Below, in pieces: positions 44,908-54,358 of a DNA stretch of 64,000 bases. Where the stretch lies: assembly GCF_002224265.1 (NCBI RefSeq), contig NZ_CP012882.1, positions 1,488,001 to 1,552,000 of the forward strand, read 5' to 3'. Below the pieces are notes generated by a model, which saw only the letters and a list, made by a program, of their open reading frames with translations, was not told where the DNA came from and did no database searches. A program made the translations under genes and the position numbers. How positions within the stretch are numbered: position 1 is the stretch's first letter; the number at the start of each line of letters is the position of its first letter. Origin of the DNA: Vibrio vulnificus NBRC 15645 = ATCC 27562 (lineage in GTDB: Bacteria > Pseudomonadota > Gammaproteobacteria > Enterobacterales > Vibrionaceae).

Positions 44908-45424
44908 AACCCGACCCTCCACCAATTTTGAATGCGCAACGCTCATATTCTTGAATAGCCATAAGCTCACGCCTCACTTGAAAGTCTGGCAAAATACCAT
45001 CCAAAATCGTGTTGTAGGTGTACTGCATACGATACATCGCTATCGCCATATCCTTCGGTTTGTCTTTTCGTTCAGGACAAGTTTCAATATCGTCATAACC
45101 GACATTGCAAGTCACAAAGTCCTGATAGTTTTTGAAATAATCGACCGTAATATTGACGCTTTCTTCTTTAGCCAAATATTTCCACGCCACACCGGCATTT
45201 TCGTTAATGGTTTTTTCCAACAGTTTTTGATACTCCTGTGGAGTCGTGGCATTGGATGTTCCCGCTTTTTTGGTCTTGATAACCGACAGTGTCAAAGCAT
45301 GGTCGGAAACACTCATTGAATAACTCAGCATACAGAGCTCAATCCAACTAAACACCATGATGAGTAAAACAGGTAAACCAAGTGCAACCTCAACGGTTAA
45401 GGCACCCTTCTGCCTTTTTTTCAT
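44897..45424 (-). CDS. tadE: TadE pseudopilin
   Basis: 175 residues; leader KKRQKG|ALTVEVAL fits cleavage by the TadV-type peptidase with Glu at +5. One helix followed by a periplasmic domain with Cys pairs (TCNVGYDDIETC). Start overlaps the tadD stop by 4 bases. Confidence 0.87.
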   Translation of the reverse strand: MKKRQKGALTVEVALGLPVLLIMVFSWIELCMLSYSMSVSDHALTLSVIKTKKAGTSNATTPQEYQKLLEKTINENAGVAWKYLAKEESVNITVDYFKNYQDFVTCNVGYDDIETCPERKDKPKDMAIAMYRMQYTYNTILDGILPDFQVRRELMAIQEYERCAFKIGGGSGCES

Positions 45425-46551
45425 AGCTCGACATACCTTTTCTTGGTGTAATCCACAACAAAAGCACCTTTGATGTTTAAGCTATTAAGAAAGGTTTTCG
45501 CTTCCTCTATGTCAGTAAATTCACCAATGCAGTAGCGCTTCCATAAACCATGCGTATACGAGTAGACGGTACCGTAGTTCGCTTTTAGGAAATTGAGATA
45601 ATCGTTCGGCACGGCTTTGTAAGAAGCCAACACTTGAATACGATACAGTGATGGCGCTTTAGGCTTGAGGTTATTCACATCGAGCTTACTTACAGGCACT
45701 ACGTTATCAACTGGCTTGGCCTGCTCCACTTTTCTCGTTTCTTCTTGCGCTTTTGGTGTCACTTGAGCAGTCTGTACAACAGTAGCTCGGGTCGTGTCTT
45801 TGTTTATTTGAGCGACTTGTGGCTGCACGGCTTTCTTCCCTTTGTTCTTTCCTTTGTTGACAGTTTTCATTAATGCCGCCAACTGTTTTCTCGCTTCTTC
45901 TTCGCCCTTTTCATGTTTTAGCACTTCCAGAGCAATATCAGGGCGGTTGGACTGCACAGATGAGATGATGAGATTTGACCGAACTTTGGCATCACTTGGC
46001 ATAGCGACATAAAGGTCATAAAGAATTTCCGTCGCTTCGACATAGCGATTTTGCAAAAGGTAAACCACAGCGATATTGTTGCCCGCCTCTCTATCCGAAG
46101 CACCGCTTTTACGACTTTCTTCGAAATGTTGAATAGCCGTTTCATACTCTTTACGTTGCGCGTAAATCTTGCCTACCAACAAATGATAGGCCGCCTCATC
46201 TCCACCTTCATCGAGGAACTTCTCGCTTTCTTGCAATGCTGAATCGTAGCGTTTTTTCTTATAATTTAAGTTCGCCAAACTGTAGATATAATCTGGTTCA
46301 TCTAGGTCTTTGGCTGTATAAGTATTGGTATAAAGTTCGGCTGACTTGATATCCCCCATATCTAAATAGAGGTTAACCAATTTCACCTTATAACTTGGCA
46401 CTTCTGCCAAATTACCCTTGTAGAATTCGACCAACTGCTGATTCTCACCAGAACTCAATAACAAACGTTCTTTAGTTTGCAATTCCGAACTAATAGATGA
46501 GCAACCTACAATCGAGAAAAGAATTAATAATTTAATTATCCATTTAGCCAT
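45421..46551 (-). CDS. tadD: TadD-type TPR lipoprotein with C-terminal SPOR-like domain
   Basis: 376 residues. Lipoprotein signal (FSIVGC, Cys17), TPR repeats (about 40-230), a basic low-complexity linker (KGKNKGKKAV) and a C-terminal SPOR-like domain (YRIQVLASYKAVPNDYLNFL, then WKRYCIGEFTDIEEAKTFL). TadD normally lacks the SPOR part; here it could place the lipoprotein at septal or denuded peptidoglycan. It acts as the pilotin or scaffold for the secretin in related loci. Confidence 0.83.
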   Translation of the reverse strand: MAKWIIKLLILFSIVGCSSISSELQTKERLLLSSGENQQLVEFYKGNLAEVPSYKVKLVNLYLDMGDIKSAELYTNTYTAKDLDEPDYIYSLANLNYKKKRYDSALQESEKFLDEGGDEAAYHLLVGKIYAQRKEYETAIQHFEESRKSGASDREAGNNIAVVYLLQNRYVEATEILYDLYVAMPSDAKVRSNLIISSVQSNRPDIALEVLKHEKGEEEARKQLAALMKTVNKGKNKGKKAVQPQVAQINKDTTRATVVQTAQVTPKAQEETRKVEQAKPVDNVVPVSKLDVNNLKPKAPSLYRIQVLASYKAVPNDYLNFLKANYGTVYSYTHGLWKRYCIGEFTDIEEAKTFLNSLNIKGAFVVDYTKKRYVEL

Positions 46552-47422
46552 CAGTTAACATCCTCATAATGCCAGGAGCAATAATCAAAATAATTATTGG
46601 CACCATGATAAAAATAATCATAGGGATTGACATTTTCGCACCAAGCTTGCCTATTTTTTCTTCAAGTTCCATCATATTTATTTGACGAATATCGGTGGCA
46701 AGCGTACCTAACACTTGGCCGACTGAAGAACCAAATTTCAAACTTTGAACAAGCGTCATAACAAAACTTTGTGCTTCACTTGAGGGCACCATTTCATAAA
46801 ACTCCTCAAGCGCTTTTTCTATTCCAATCACTTTGGATCTTTGCACCGTAACATTAACAGTAAATGCCAAATATTTATCAACCGTTTGCAGCTCTTTAGC
46901 AAGGTACTCGAGTGTCGCTTCAATGGTCATACCCGTATGGACACACACATTCATCAAATCCAACAGAAATGGCAAGCGTGAGCTGACGTGACGTGTGATA
47001 GTGTTCGTTCTCGAAGATATGTATAAATCCGGACCAGCAACAAAAATAATTAACGCAAAAGCACCAATTAGTATCATTTCATTCAAATCAATGACCTCTT
47101 GACTCACTGCTAGTAAGCCACCTCCAATCGTTAAGAACAGAGGTACTATTTTAAATAGATAGTAAGTTTGAGCGATAAAGTCACTATAGATCCCCGCTGC
47201 GACCAGTTTCTTTTTGGTTTCTTCTTTATTAAAACTAAAACGTTTAAAAAATGACAAAAAAAGATCATCACGTTTCTGTTGCTCTTTGGTTGAACCAATT
47301 ATTTTTCTAACCGATATTTCTGCTCTGGTTTCATCCCACATTTTTAAGGTAAAAATAGCCACAATAACAGAAACAAAAAGTGCAACTAAAATAAATATGA
47401 TACTAGGAAGAGAAAAATTCAT
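46544..47422 (-). CDS. tadC: TadC inner-membrane platform protein
   Basis: 292 residues from ATG 47420-47422, overlapping the tadB stop (ATGA). GspF-like (T2SSF) domain with membrane helices at both ends; MTLVQSLKFGSSVGQVLGTL is the T2SSF core. Pairs with TadB as the motor platform. Confidence 0.9.
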   Translation of the reverse strand: MNFSLPSIIFILVALFVSVIVAIFTLKMWDETRAEISVRKIIGSTKEQQKRDDLFLSFFKRFSFNKEETKKKLVAAGIYSDFIAQTYYLFKIVPLFLTIGGGLLAVSQEVIDLNEMILIGAFALIIFVAGPDLYISSRTNTITRHVSSRLPFLLDLMNVCVHTGMTIEATLEYLAKELQTVDKYLAFTVNVTVQRSKVIGIEKALEEFYEMVPSSEAQSFVMTLVQSLKFGSSVGQVLGTLATDIRQINMMELEEKIGKLGAKMSIPMIIFIMVPIIILIIAPGIMRMLTDG

Positions 47423-48336
47423 GATTTCACTCCCCGCAAAATAAACCAGATACAAATAAATCCAATAATCTCGCTAGTAAGAACGTAGTAAAATATCGGT
47501 TTTCCACCTTCCTCAAACATTACATAATTATAATTCTCTGGACTTGTAAATTTCAAAATCAACAAGAAGATAACGGGTAAACAAGCAATGATTTTGGCTG
47601 ACATTCTCGCTTCAGACGTTAACGAACTTTTCTTTTTGTCGACGGCGCGCGCTTCAAACATAATCCGGTTAATACGAGAGATAACTTCTTTTAATTGGCC
47701 ACCGCGACTCAGGTTTATGCGAATAGTCGCCGCAAAGAAAAAGTATTCTACATATGGGAAAGAGGCGGCGCTTCTAGACAGAACATCATCGGGGTCCTCA
47801 CCAATCAGCAAGCGCTCCGCCATCAGCTTAAATTGCTTCCCTACGTCGTTTTGCATTTGATTTCCCACATACTCAAATGCATGAACGATGCTTTGACCTG
47901 AAGAGAGCGCACCAGAAAGTATGTTAAGCGCATCGGGAAAATCTTCTTTAAACTTAGCCGCTTTGGCTTGCTGAAGTTTAATCACAAACACGACAAATAA
48001 AGGGGGTTGTGCATACATCAGCAGCGTCAAAAAATCCATCTGCAAGATAAAGTCGTTAATAAAGTAGAGCGCGATCGCCGTGACCAACAAGAACAACCCG
48101 ATCTTTTTCATTGGATTTGGCATCAAAATGGTCACAAACGCTTTAAAATGACGACGAATTTTGGCGCGAAAACTCACTTCAAATTTTTGCGCATCAATAA
48201 CGGTTCTTTGCCCTTTAACCCCTTCAAAATCTTGTTCGAGCTCGATAATACGCTGAATCGCTTTTTCTTGTTTCTTCTTATGCGTGACAAAATAGATAGC
48301 AAGAGCTACCCAAGAGAGCACCATTAGCCACATCAT
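47419..48336 (-). CDS. tadB: TadB inner-membrane platform protein
   Basis: 305 residues with N-terminal helices and a T2SSF domain (DALNILSGALSSGQSIVHAF). Overlaps tadA upstream by 4 bases and tadC downstream by 4. Confidence 0.9.
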   Translation of the reverse strand: MMWLMVLSWVALAIYFVTHKKKQEKAIQRIIELEQDFEGVKGQRTVIDAQKFEVSFRAKIRRHFKAFVTILMPNPMKKIGLFLLVTAIALYFINDFILQMDFLTLLMYAQPPLFVVFVIKLQQAKAAKFKEDFPDALNILSGALSSGQSIVHAFEYVGNQMQNDVGKQFKLMAERLLIGEDPDDVLSRSAASFPYVEYFFFAATIRINLSRGGQLKEVISRINRIMFEARAVDKKKSSLTSEARMSAKIIACLPVIFLLILKFTSPENYNYVMFEEGGKPIFYYVLTSEIIGFICIWFILRGVKS

Positions 48337-49598
48337 GAGAACAACTCCTGCACCGTATCTTCTAAACCAAAGAAACGAGCTCGCTCATAAATAACCGAGC
48401 GCTTTGACAAACCAGGCGAGCGAAACTCACCTTGGATCTTGCCGCCATCAAAGCTGCCAGTGGTTTCAAATCGGAAAATATCTTCCATCACCACATTGTT
48501 ACCTTCTAGCCCAACAATTTCACTGATGTACATGACTTTACGGCTGCCATCGTGGAGACGCCTTACCTGAACAATCAAATCCACCGCACTCACGATGGTG
48601 CGGCGTATCGCCTCCAATGGTAGCGACGCAGTTGCCATCATCACCATGCTTTCAGTACGTGCAATTGCATCTCGCGGCGTATTGGCGTGCAATGTAGACA
48701 TTGAACCATCGTGGCCGGTGTTCATCGCCTGCAACATCTCAAAAGCTTCTGCACCACGACACTCACCGACAATAATACGGTCCGGACGCATACGCAGAGC
48801 GTTGATAACGAGGTCACGAGCCGTGATCTGCCCCGTGCCTTCAACACTTGCTTGACGTGTTTCTAACCGAACGATATGAGGCTTTTGCAACTGCAATTCG
48901 GCCGCATCTTCAATGGTGACCACACGTTCGCCTTCCCCGATAAATCCCGACAGAGCGTTAAGCAAGGTTGTTTTGCCCGAGCCGGTACCACCAGAGATCA
49001 AAATGTTGCACTTACAGTGACTGGCGATGGACAACAACTTGGCCATTTCTATCGACATGGCGCCAAATTCAACCAAGTTTTCTAGTTTGATCTTTTGCTC
49101 TTTGAATTTACGAATAGAGATGGAGGTGCCATCAATCGCCAATGGAGGAATAACGATATTGACACGGCTACCGTCTTTTAATCGCGCATCACACAAAGGA
49201 GAAGACTCATCGATGCGGCGACCAACATTCGATGCGATGCGCTTAGCGATAGTGTTCAACTGCTTTTCATTGACAAATTGGATCGGTGACTTTTCTACCT
49301 TACCGCCAATTTCAATAAAGACGTCGTATGGGCCATTGATCATGATGTCCGAGATATCATCATTTTCGACCAATTTTTGCAGCGGTCCCAATCCTTTAAG
49401 CTCGTCGTAAAGCGCTTTAACAAGCTCGGCGCGCTTTAGCGAACTTACCTGAAGCTGCTTTTTGTCGATCAAGATATTGACCGACTCCGACAACTGCTCC
49501 GCCAGCTCTTCGTTACTGATTTCACTTAAGGTTGAAGCATCAATCGCGTCAAAAATTTCATCTCGTAAGTCGAGATAGATCTGCTTTAGTTGATTCAT
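48333..49598 (-). CDS. tadA: TadA pilus assembly ATPase (CpaF family)
   Basis: 421 residues, secretion ATPase: Walker A SGGTGSGKTTLL, Asp box TIEDAAELQL, Walker B RPDRIIVGECRG and His box TGHDGSMSTLHANTP. Drives Flp pilin polymerisation in the family. Overlaps tadZ and tadB by 4 bases on each side. Confidence 0.94.
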   Translation of the reverse strand: MNQLKQIYLDLRDEIFDAIDASTLSEISNEELAEQLSESVNILIDKKQLQVSSLKRAELVKALYDELKGLGPLQKLVENDDISDIMINGPYDVFIEIGGKVEKSPIQFVNEKQLNTIAKRIASNVGRRIDESSPLCDARLKDGSRVNIVIPPLAIDGTSISIRKFKEQKIKLENLVEFGAMSIEMAKLLSIASHCKCNILISGGTGSGKTTLLNALSGFIGEGERVVTIEDAAELQLQKPHIVRLETRQASVEGTGQITARDLVINALRMRPDRIIVGECRGAEAFEMLQAMNTGHDGSMSTLHANTPRDAIARTESMVMMATASLPLEAIRRTIVSAVDLIVQVRRLHDGSRKVMYISEIVGLEGNNVVMEDIFRFETTGSFDGGKIQGEFRSPGLSKRSVIYERARFFGLEDTVQELFS

Positions 49599-50797
49599 TT
49601 TTTAAACAACGTGAATTTCTTAGCGTTTTTAGTCTGGATTTGCTTTCCGGTAAGAGACGAAACCATTTCAGCGATAGACGTCGCGTATTTGCTCTTCATC
49701 AAGCCACTGGTTCCCATTTGAATCAGCTTTTGCTCCAGACCCGGTTCATAGGCAAAGTCGACAGACGAATGGCATTTGATTCGCTCTTTGGCATTTTTTA
49801 GGGTCACCAAATAATCTTTGTGAGGACGTGTCTGGCTGAAAATCACTTGATGCTCCGCCTTACCGATTTTCTTTTTGAATCGGTTGTAAGCGCGTAATGA
49901 AGAGACCGACGGTTCACAAACTAAATAAATCCGATGGTATTTGTCCGCCAAATCTTGGTCGTGAACCTCTTCAAAGGAGCTCATCGGCACAGAATCAATA
50001 ATAAAGTTATATTTATCAACCAGTTCCGTAGAGAGACTAAATAGCGTCGAGGCATGATCGCTCAGACACGCGGTGGTTTTTTCCAGAGCCAAATAGTCCA
50101 GCTTTTCGGTCACTTTACACAGATACGTGGTGGCAATGGCAGAATCGATCTCTGACTGATTCAAATCGATACTGTTTTCCTTGATTTTGTACCCCTTAAC
50201 ACCGAGAAAAATATCGCCATTCATCGCACCTGAATCGTGATCAACCACTAGAGTTTTTAGGTTGGCATTTTTAACCAATGCATTAGCCAACACGCTACTA
50301 ATACAAGAAACCCCGATACCACCTTTTGTGCCCAGGATAAGGATCCTTTTCGCAATTCGCGTCTTACCGCTTTTTGATGCTTCTGCAATGTCACGCTTTA
50401 AGCTCGCTAATAATCCATCGAGCTCTTCATCCCAAAGAATGTAACTGGCACCGCATGACTGAACACGGTCTCGTAGCTTGATCGAATCAAAATTACTAAT
50501 AACCAATAGCTTGATGCTGACATCAAGACGGGTCGCAATATCAGAAACCTCATCCACCATGTTTTGGTTATTACGCATATCCAAAATGACGTGATTTAAG
50601 GTGACGTCACTGCGATTCCACGTTGCTTCTTCATCCAAATCGGTTACTTTGAGGGGCTTTTCAAACCCCTCGATTGCGTACAGTTCATCAACGGCAGCAA
50701 GAAATCCCGCATCGTCAGAAACGATCAAATCTTGGTTGGTATTGCCACCTTTTCTTTTTGAGGATGAACTTTTAAATAATGTATCGAGATCCATCAT
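49595..50797 (-). CDS. tadZ: TadZ/CpaE polar localisation ATPase
   Basis: 400 residues: a receiver-like N-terminal domain and a ParA/MinD-type ATPase with deviant Walker A GTKGGIGVSC and LVVDHDSGAMNGD. TadZ places the Tad machine at a pole. Its start overlaps the previous stop. Confidence 0.87.
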   Translation of the reverse strand: MMDLDTLFKSSSSKRKGGNTNQDLIVSDDAGFLAAVDELYAIEGFEKPLKVTDLDEEATWNRSDVTLNHVILDMRNNQNMVDEVSDIATRLDVSIKLLVISNFDSIKLRDRVQSCGASYILWDEELDGLLASLKRDIAEASKSGKTRIAKRILILGTKGGIGVSCISSVLANALVKNANLKTLVVDHDSGAMNGDIFLGVKGYKIKENSIDLNQSEIDSAIATTYLCKVTEKLDYLALEKTTACLSDHASTLFSLSTELVDKYNFIIDSVPMSSFEEVHDQDLADKYHRIYLVCEPSVSSLRAYNRFKKKIGKAEHQVIFSQTRPHKDYLVTLKNAKERIKCHSSVDFAYEPGLEQKLIQMGTSGLMKSKYATSIAEMVSSLTGKQIQTKNAKKFTLFKK

Positions 50798-51258
50798 CAG
50801 TAAGTACTCTTCAATGGGTTGACCAAACTAATGTTTCGGTTATGTTCTAACGCACAACCGAATCGGTATTCATCTTTGCTTGAAAAAGCGAGGCTTCCAC
50901 AGTTTTGACTGCGGATATGAACATACTGAGCTTGAATCAGAATGGCTTTTTTCTGTTCATTCGGTGCAATTTCAACTTCATAGCGGATCTTGCTAATTTT
51001 TGAACTTTTTAGCTGCACCAATAGCTTATCGATAAATTCGCTCGCACTTGGCTGATAGTAAATCTTGAATTTTGCTTTTGGTTCACGCTCATTGACTTCA
51101 TTAATAAATGACATGGCGCGAGATACCGAATACTCTTTGCCTGTTGCATCAAACTCATAGCTCTCTTGAAGCTGTTCCATCACACTGGTGTTTGAAATAT
51201 TAACGTTTGAACAAGCGTTCAAAAGCAAAACAAATAAAACCAATAACCATTTTTTCAT
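50797..51258 (-). CDS. Tad-locus outer-membrane lipoprotein (RcpB position)
   Basis: 153 residues with lipobox LLNAC (Cys16), soluble periplasmic domain and two or more late cysteines. It lies between the secretin and tadZ, where other Tad loci carry a secretin-associated lipoprotein; the name RcpB rests on position only. Start overlaps the secretin stop (TAATG). Confidence 0.7.
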   Translation of the reverse strand: MKKWLLVLFVLLLNACSNVNISNTSVMEQLQESYEFDATGKEYSVSRAMSFINEVNEREPKAKFKIYYQPSASEFIDKLLVQLKSSKISKIRYEVEIAPNEQKKAILIQAQYVHIRSQNCGSLAFSSKDEYRFGCALEHNRNISLVNPLKSTY

Positions 51259-52583
51259 TAATTGAATCCCCCTTTGTTCAACGTATCTTCCAACTCAGGT
51301 TCATTCATTGATGAGAGGTCGATTCTCAGTAGACGCTCGATATCACTGGTGCGACGGAAACTTGGTAATTTGATGTCTTCCGCTTTCACTGGGTCCACCA
51401 AGTTCACCGTGGCGACAATGATTAATTCAGTTTTGGTTTGATTGGATTTTGTATGGCTGAACAAAGCGCCAAGAATAGGAATATCACCCAATACAGGGAT
51501 TTTGCTTAATGACTCGCGCTCTTCTGACGTTAACAAACCTGCCAACACAAAACTCTGGCCGTCCTTTAGTTGAACGGTTGTTTGAGCTTTACGTGTACGT
51601 AGCGCTGGCACATTGATCAAACCATTCGCGGTCTTATTTTCTTCGTCGATAGAGCTGACTTCTGGCAAAAGTGATAAGCGAATGTTTTCCGAATCCGTCA
51701 CCTTGGCGACCATAGACAACTTCACACCATATTCTTTATAAGACACGCTAATTCCGCTCTCATCACGGATGGCGATTGGCAACTCACCACCGACAAGAAA
51801 GCTTGCGGTTTCACCAGAGATCACCGAAAGATTGGGTTCGGCAAGTACACGACCAATTTGGTCGTCACCACTTGCGGTAATTACTGCAACGATGTCCTGA
51901 GCGGTAAAATCAAGCAGTTTGTTCACAAAACGTCCCGCCTGACCACTGTCTGAATAAGAGACACCTAGCTCAGATAGAAACGAGCTCGAGACTTCGGCGA
52001 CAGTCAGTTTGACGTTGATCTGCTCGGTAGTCAGCACCTTGAGATTATTGATAATGTTGTCGTAAATATAAGTGGCGGTGTAATCCAAAGAATCAACTTG
52101 TCCACCGCTCGTATCTTGTAGAGTAAGCGTATTACGAGTGACGCTTTTCTTAAGCATTTCGCCGACCGTACGATAAATCTGAGCTTTTATTTCCTCACTA
52201 CTTACCACCCCGTCGAGAATCACTTGCTCGCCTACATTGGTAATGTTGACAGACTCATCTGGAAAACGGGCAATCAAGGTCTGTTTCACCAATCGCAGAC
52301 TTTTGTTGACCACCACTTCCGCGTTGTAAAGTTCATTTCCAGAGCGGTCATAGACAATCACCGACGTCGCACCAAGGCCAACACCGTAAACCACTACTTT
52401 GGTTTCATCGATGATTTTATAGTCGGCAATTTCTGGATCACCTACAAATACGGTTGAAATTTGACGTTTCAACGAAATGGTTTTTGCTGATCCCTGATTT
52501 AAATTCATTAGTTCATTAGAATTAACCGATGAAGAGACAAAGCCAATCGTGGTGATTAGTAAACACATTAATGTTTTTTTCAT
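51258..52583 (-). CDS. rcpA: RcpA/CpaC-type Tad secretin
   Basis: 441 residues: signal peptide, a BON-like and pilus-secretin N domain (VFVGDPEIADYKI, YDRSGNELYNAEV), then the secretin core with LADPNLSVI-type segment (LAEPNLSVISGETASFLVGG) and VPVLGDIP-type KIPVLGDIPILGALF. Forms the outer-membrane pore of the pilus. RBS AAGGAAT. Confidence 0.92.
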   Translation of the reverse strand: MKKTLMCLLITTIGFVSSSVNSNELMNLNQGSAKTISLKRQISTVFVGDPEIADYKIIDETKVVVYGVGLGATSVIVYDRSGNELYNAEVVVNKSLRLVKQTLIARFPDESVNITNVGEQVILDGVVSSEEIKAQIYRTVGEMLKKSVTRNTLTLQDTSGGQVDSLDYTATYIYDNIINNLKVLTTEQINVKLTVAEVSSSFLSELGVSYSDSGQAGRFVNKLLDFTAQDIVAVITASGDDQIGRVLAEPNLSVISGETASFLVGGELPIAIRDESGISVSYKEYGVKLSMVAKVTDSENIRLSLLPEVSSIDEENKTANGLINVPALRTRKAQTTVQLKDGQSFVLAGLLTSEERESLSKIPVLGDIPILGALFSHTKSNQTKTELIIVATVNLVDPVKAEDIKLPSFRRTSDIERLLRIDLSSMNEPELEDTLNKGGFN

Positions 52584-52585
52584 TT

Positions 52586-53359
52586 TTATTCCTTACCACG
52601 TAATTCTCTAACGCCAAATTGATCTTCCAGAATGTCGCTACTGCGAATTGACAAGTAACGTTTGGCTACGCTGGAAGGAACAATACTGATATCACCAATC
52701 TTTTGTGCCATTTCTAGCTTCAATACCTGAGGTACTTTCAACGCAATTACCAAACTGTTTTGCGACTCAGAAGTTTTTGTAGAATTTACATTTCTATCTG
52801 ACTTAATGACTTGTATGACCTTTGCATCGCTAATAATGATTTTACTAACGAGATGTCCAATATCTTTGTAGCCATTTTCTAATAGATTAGATCTTGATGA
52901 TGTAGTGGAAACAAAACTGACGCTGTCACCCGGTTGCAAAGTAATATTTTCGATAATATTAGAACTTGATGGTTCATAATAATAAGGCACTTCATCTTTT
53001 TTTAGAGACAGAAACATATAATCACGATCACCAGGATTACTGATCATATCGTTTGACAATATGCTTCCTTTGAGTAAGGGTCGGTTAAAAAGCGCGCCCG
53101 GTTGGATATTCAGTTCATTCTTTAGTGTGTGTCGATTGCTGTGCGCTTCAGATAGCTTAACTTCAACTTCCTTGTACACAGACTTAGATACAATCCCAGA
53201 TTTTTCAACATCTTGAACCAATTCAAGCAAGACTACAGTGGGTTCAACTACAGGTTCTGCTGCGACAACTTCTTCAGTCTCAAACATATCACCCATAAGA
53301 AAAAACAGCGTGCTGAATATTGCAAGGGAAAGGAAGAGAATGATAACGGCTCTATTCAT
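52586..53359 (-). CDS. rcpC: RcpC/CpaB-type Tad assembly protein
   Basis: 257 residues from ATG 53357-53359. One N-terminal helix, then an SAF-like domain (LNIQPGALFNRPLLKGSILS) and a C-terminal domain as in CpaB/RcpC. Second gene after the pilin; it supports the secretin and modifies pilus secretion in related systems. Confidence 0.85.
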   Translation of the reverse strand: MNRAVIILFLSLAIFSTLFFLMGDMFETEEVVAAEPVVEPTVVLLELVQDVEKSGIVSKSVYKEVEVKLSEAHSNRHTLKNELNIQPGALFNRPLLKGSILSNDMISNPGDRDYMFLSLKKDEVPYYYEPSSSNIIENITLQPGDSVSFVSTTSSRSNLLENGYKDIGHLVSKIIISDAKVIQVIKSDRNVNSTKTSESQNSLVIALKVPQVLKLEMAQKIGDISIVPSSVAKRYLSIRSSDILEDQFGVRELRGKE

Positions 53360-53421
53360 TGTTTTGTCTTTTTTATTAAGAGAAAAATGGAGGTTTCCCT
53401 CCATTCTATATTGGGAAGTAA

Positions 53422-53715
53422 TTAACCGCCTGTTGCACCACCACCTGCAGCACCACCTGCAGCACCACCTGTGCCACCTGTGCCACTAACGGTTCCAGCT
53501 TCTGTCATTTTTGATGAAATAGCACTCATCGCATTATTAAGAGTTTGCTTTAGAGTACCATCCTTGAAAACAAACAAAATAATTGCAGACATTGCCACTG
53601 CGATAATCGCGTATTCTACCGCCGTTACACCGCGTTTATCTTCATTTAGAGATCGAAGACCTTGATTAAGGTTTAACTTCCACTCAATCGCTTTTGTCAT
53701 AACTTTGTTAAACAT
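53422..53715 (-). CDS. flp: Flp-type pilin with glycine-rich tail
   Basis: 97 residues. Prepilin leader ending NEDKRG, then VTAVEYAIIAVAMSAIIL: cleavage after Gly29, Glu at +5, Tyr at +6, the Flp signature. After the core (to about residue 74) comes a tail of only Gly, Ala, Thr, Ser and Val (75-97), encoded by imperfect triplet-based repeats at 53425-53493. First gene of the Tad operon. Confidence 0.93.
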   Translation of the reverse strand: MFNKVMTKAIEWKLNLNQGLRSLNEDKRGVTAVEYAIIAVAMSAIILFVFKDGTLKQTLNNAMSAISSKMTEAGTVSGTGGTGGAAGGAAGGGATGG

Positions 53716-53914
53716 ACTATCCTCTTATTAACTTTAAAATGTGTCGTTATGGGGTGAAGACAAATTAAACTAATGGAATAACAAACGCCAATGAATAAGA
53801 TTTATATATACATAATGCAAAATTATGATAAAAAAACGTTATAACGCTATAAATATAATAGTTATTAGCGGAGTGAAAATTAATGTAAAATAGGCTTTAT
53901 TTTTGGAAATATTT

Positions 53915-54355
53915 ATGCCACTCGCCATAACATTAATATTTTTTACAGCACTCTACGCATCATTTACTGATGCCAAATCTCGCGTCATATCGAACCACAC
54001 CGTTGTTTTTGCTTTTCTTTGTTGCTTTATTTTTGCTTTTCTAAATGGTTATTTATTACACTCCTTTTTAATTGCAACATTATGCTTTGCATTAAGTTTT
54101 ATATTGTGGTTGTTTGGATTCTGGGGCGGTGGTGACGCAAAATACTTTCCAGTCATGATGGTGGGCGTAAAACCCGACTATGCTATTGAAGCCATTTGCT
54201 ATATCGGCTTATTTGGTGGAATCACCGTAATCGGTGTTTATGTGTATTGTTTGATTGCCAAAAAGGAGATAAAAAAAATAGGCATCCCTTACGGAATACC
54301 TATTTCTGCATCATGCTGTTTGTTTATGCTATTAAGCTTGTTGGTCCTCAGATAG
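53915..54355 (+). CDS. tadV: TadV-type prepilin peptidase
   Basis: 146 residues from ATG 53915 (GGAA before it), about five membrane helices. The two aspartates of A24 peptidases are in TDAKSRVISN and GGGDAKYF. Cleaves and matures the Flp pilin and the TadE/F pseudopilins. It is divergent from flp rather than inside the operon, and converges on the LysR gene with 3 bases between stops. Confidence 0.9.
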   Translation: MPLAITLIFFTALYASFTDAKSRVISNHTVVFAFLCCFIFAFLNGYLLHSFLIATLCFALSFILWLFGFWGGGDAKYFPVMMVGVKPDYAIEAICYIGLFGGITVIGVYVYCLIAKKEIKKIGIPYGIPISASCCLFMLLSLLVLR

Positions 54356-54358
54356 CTG

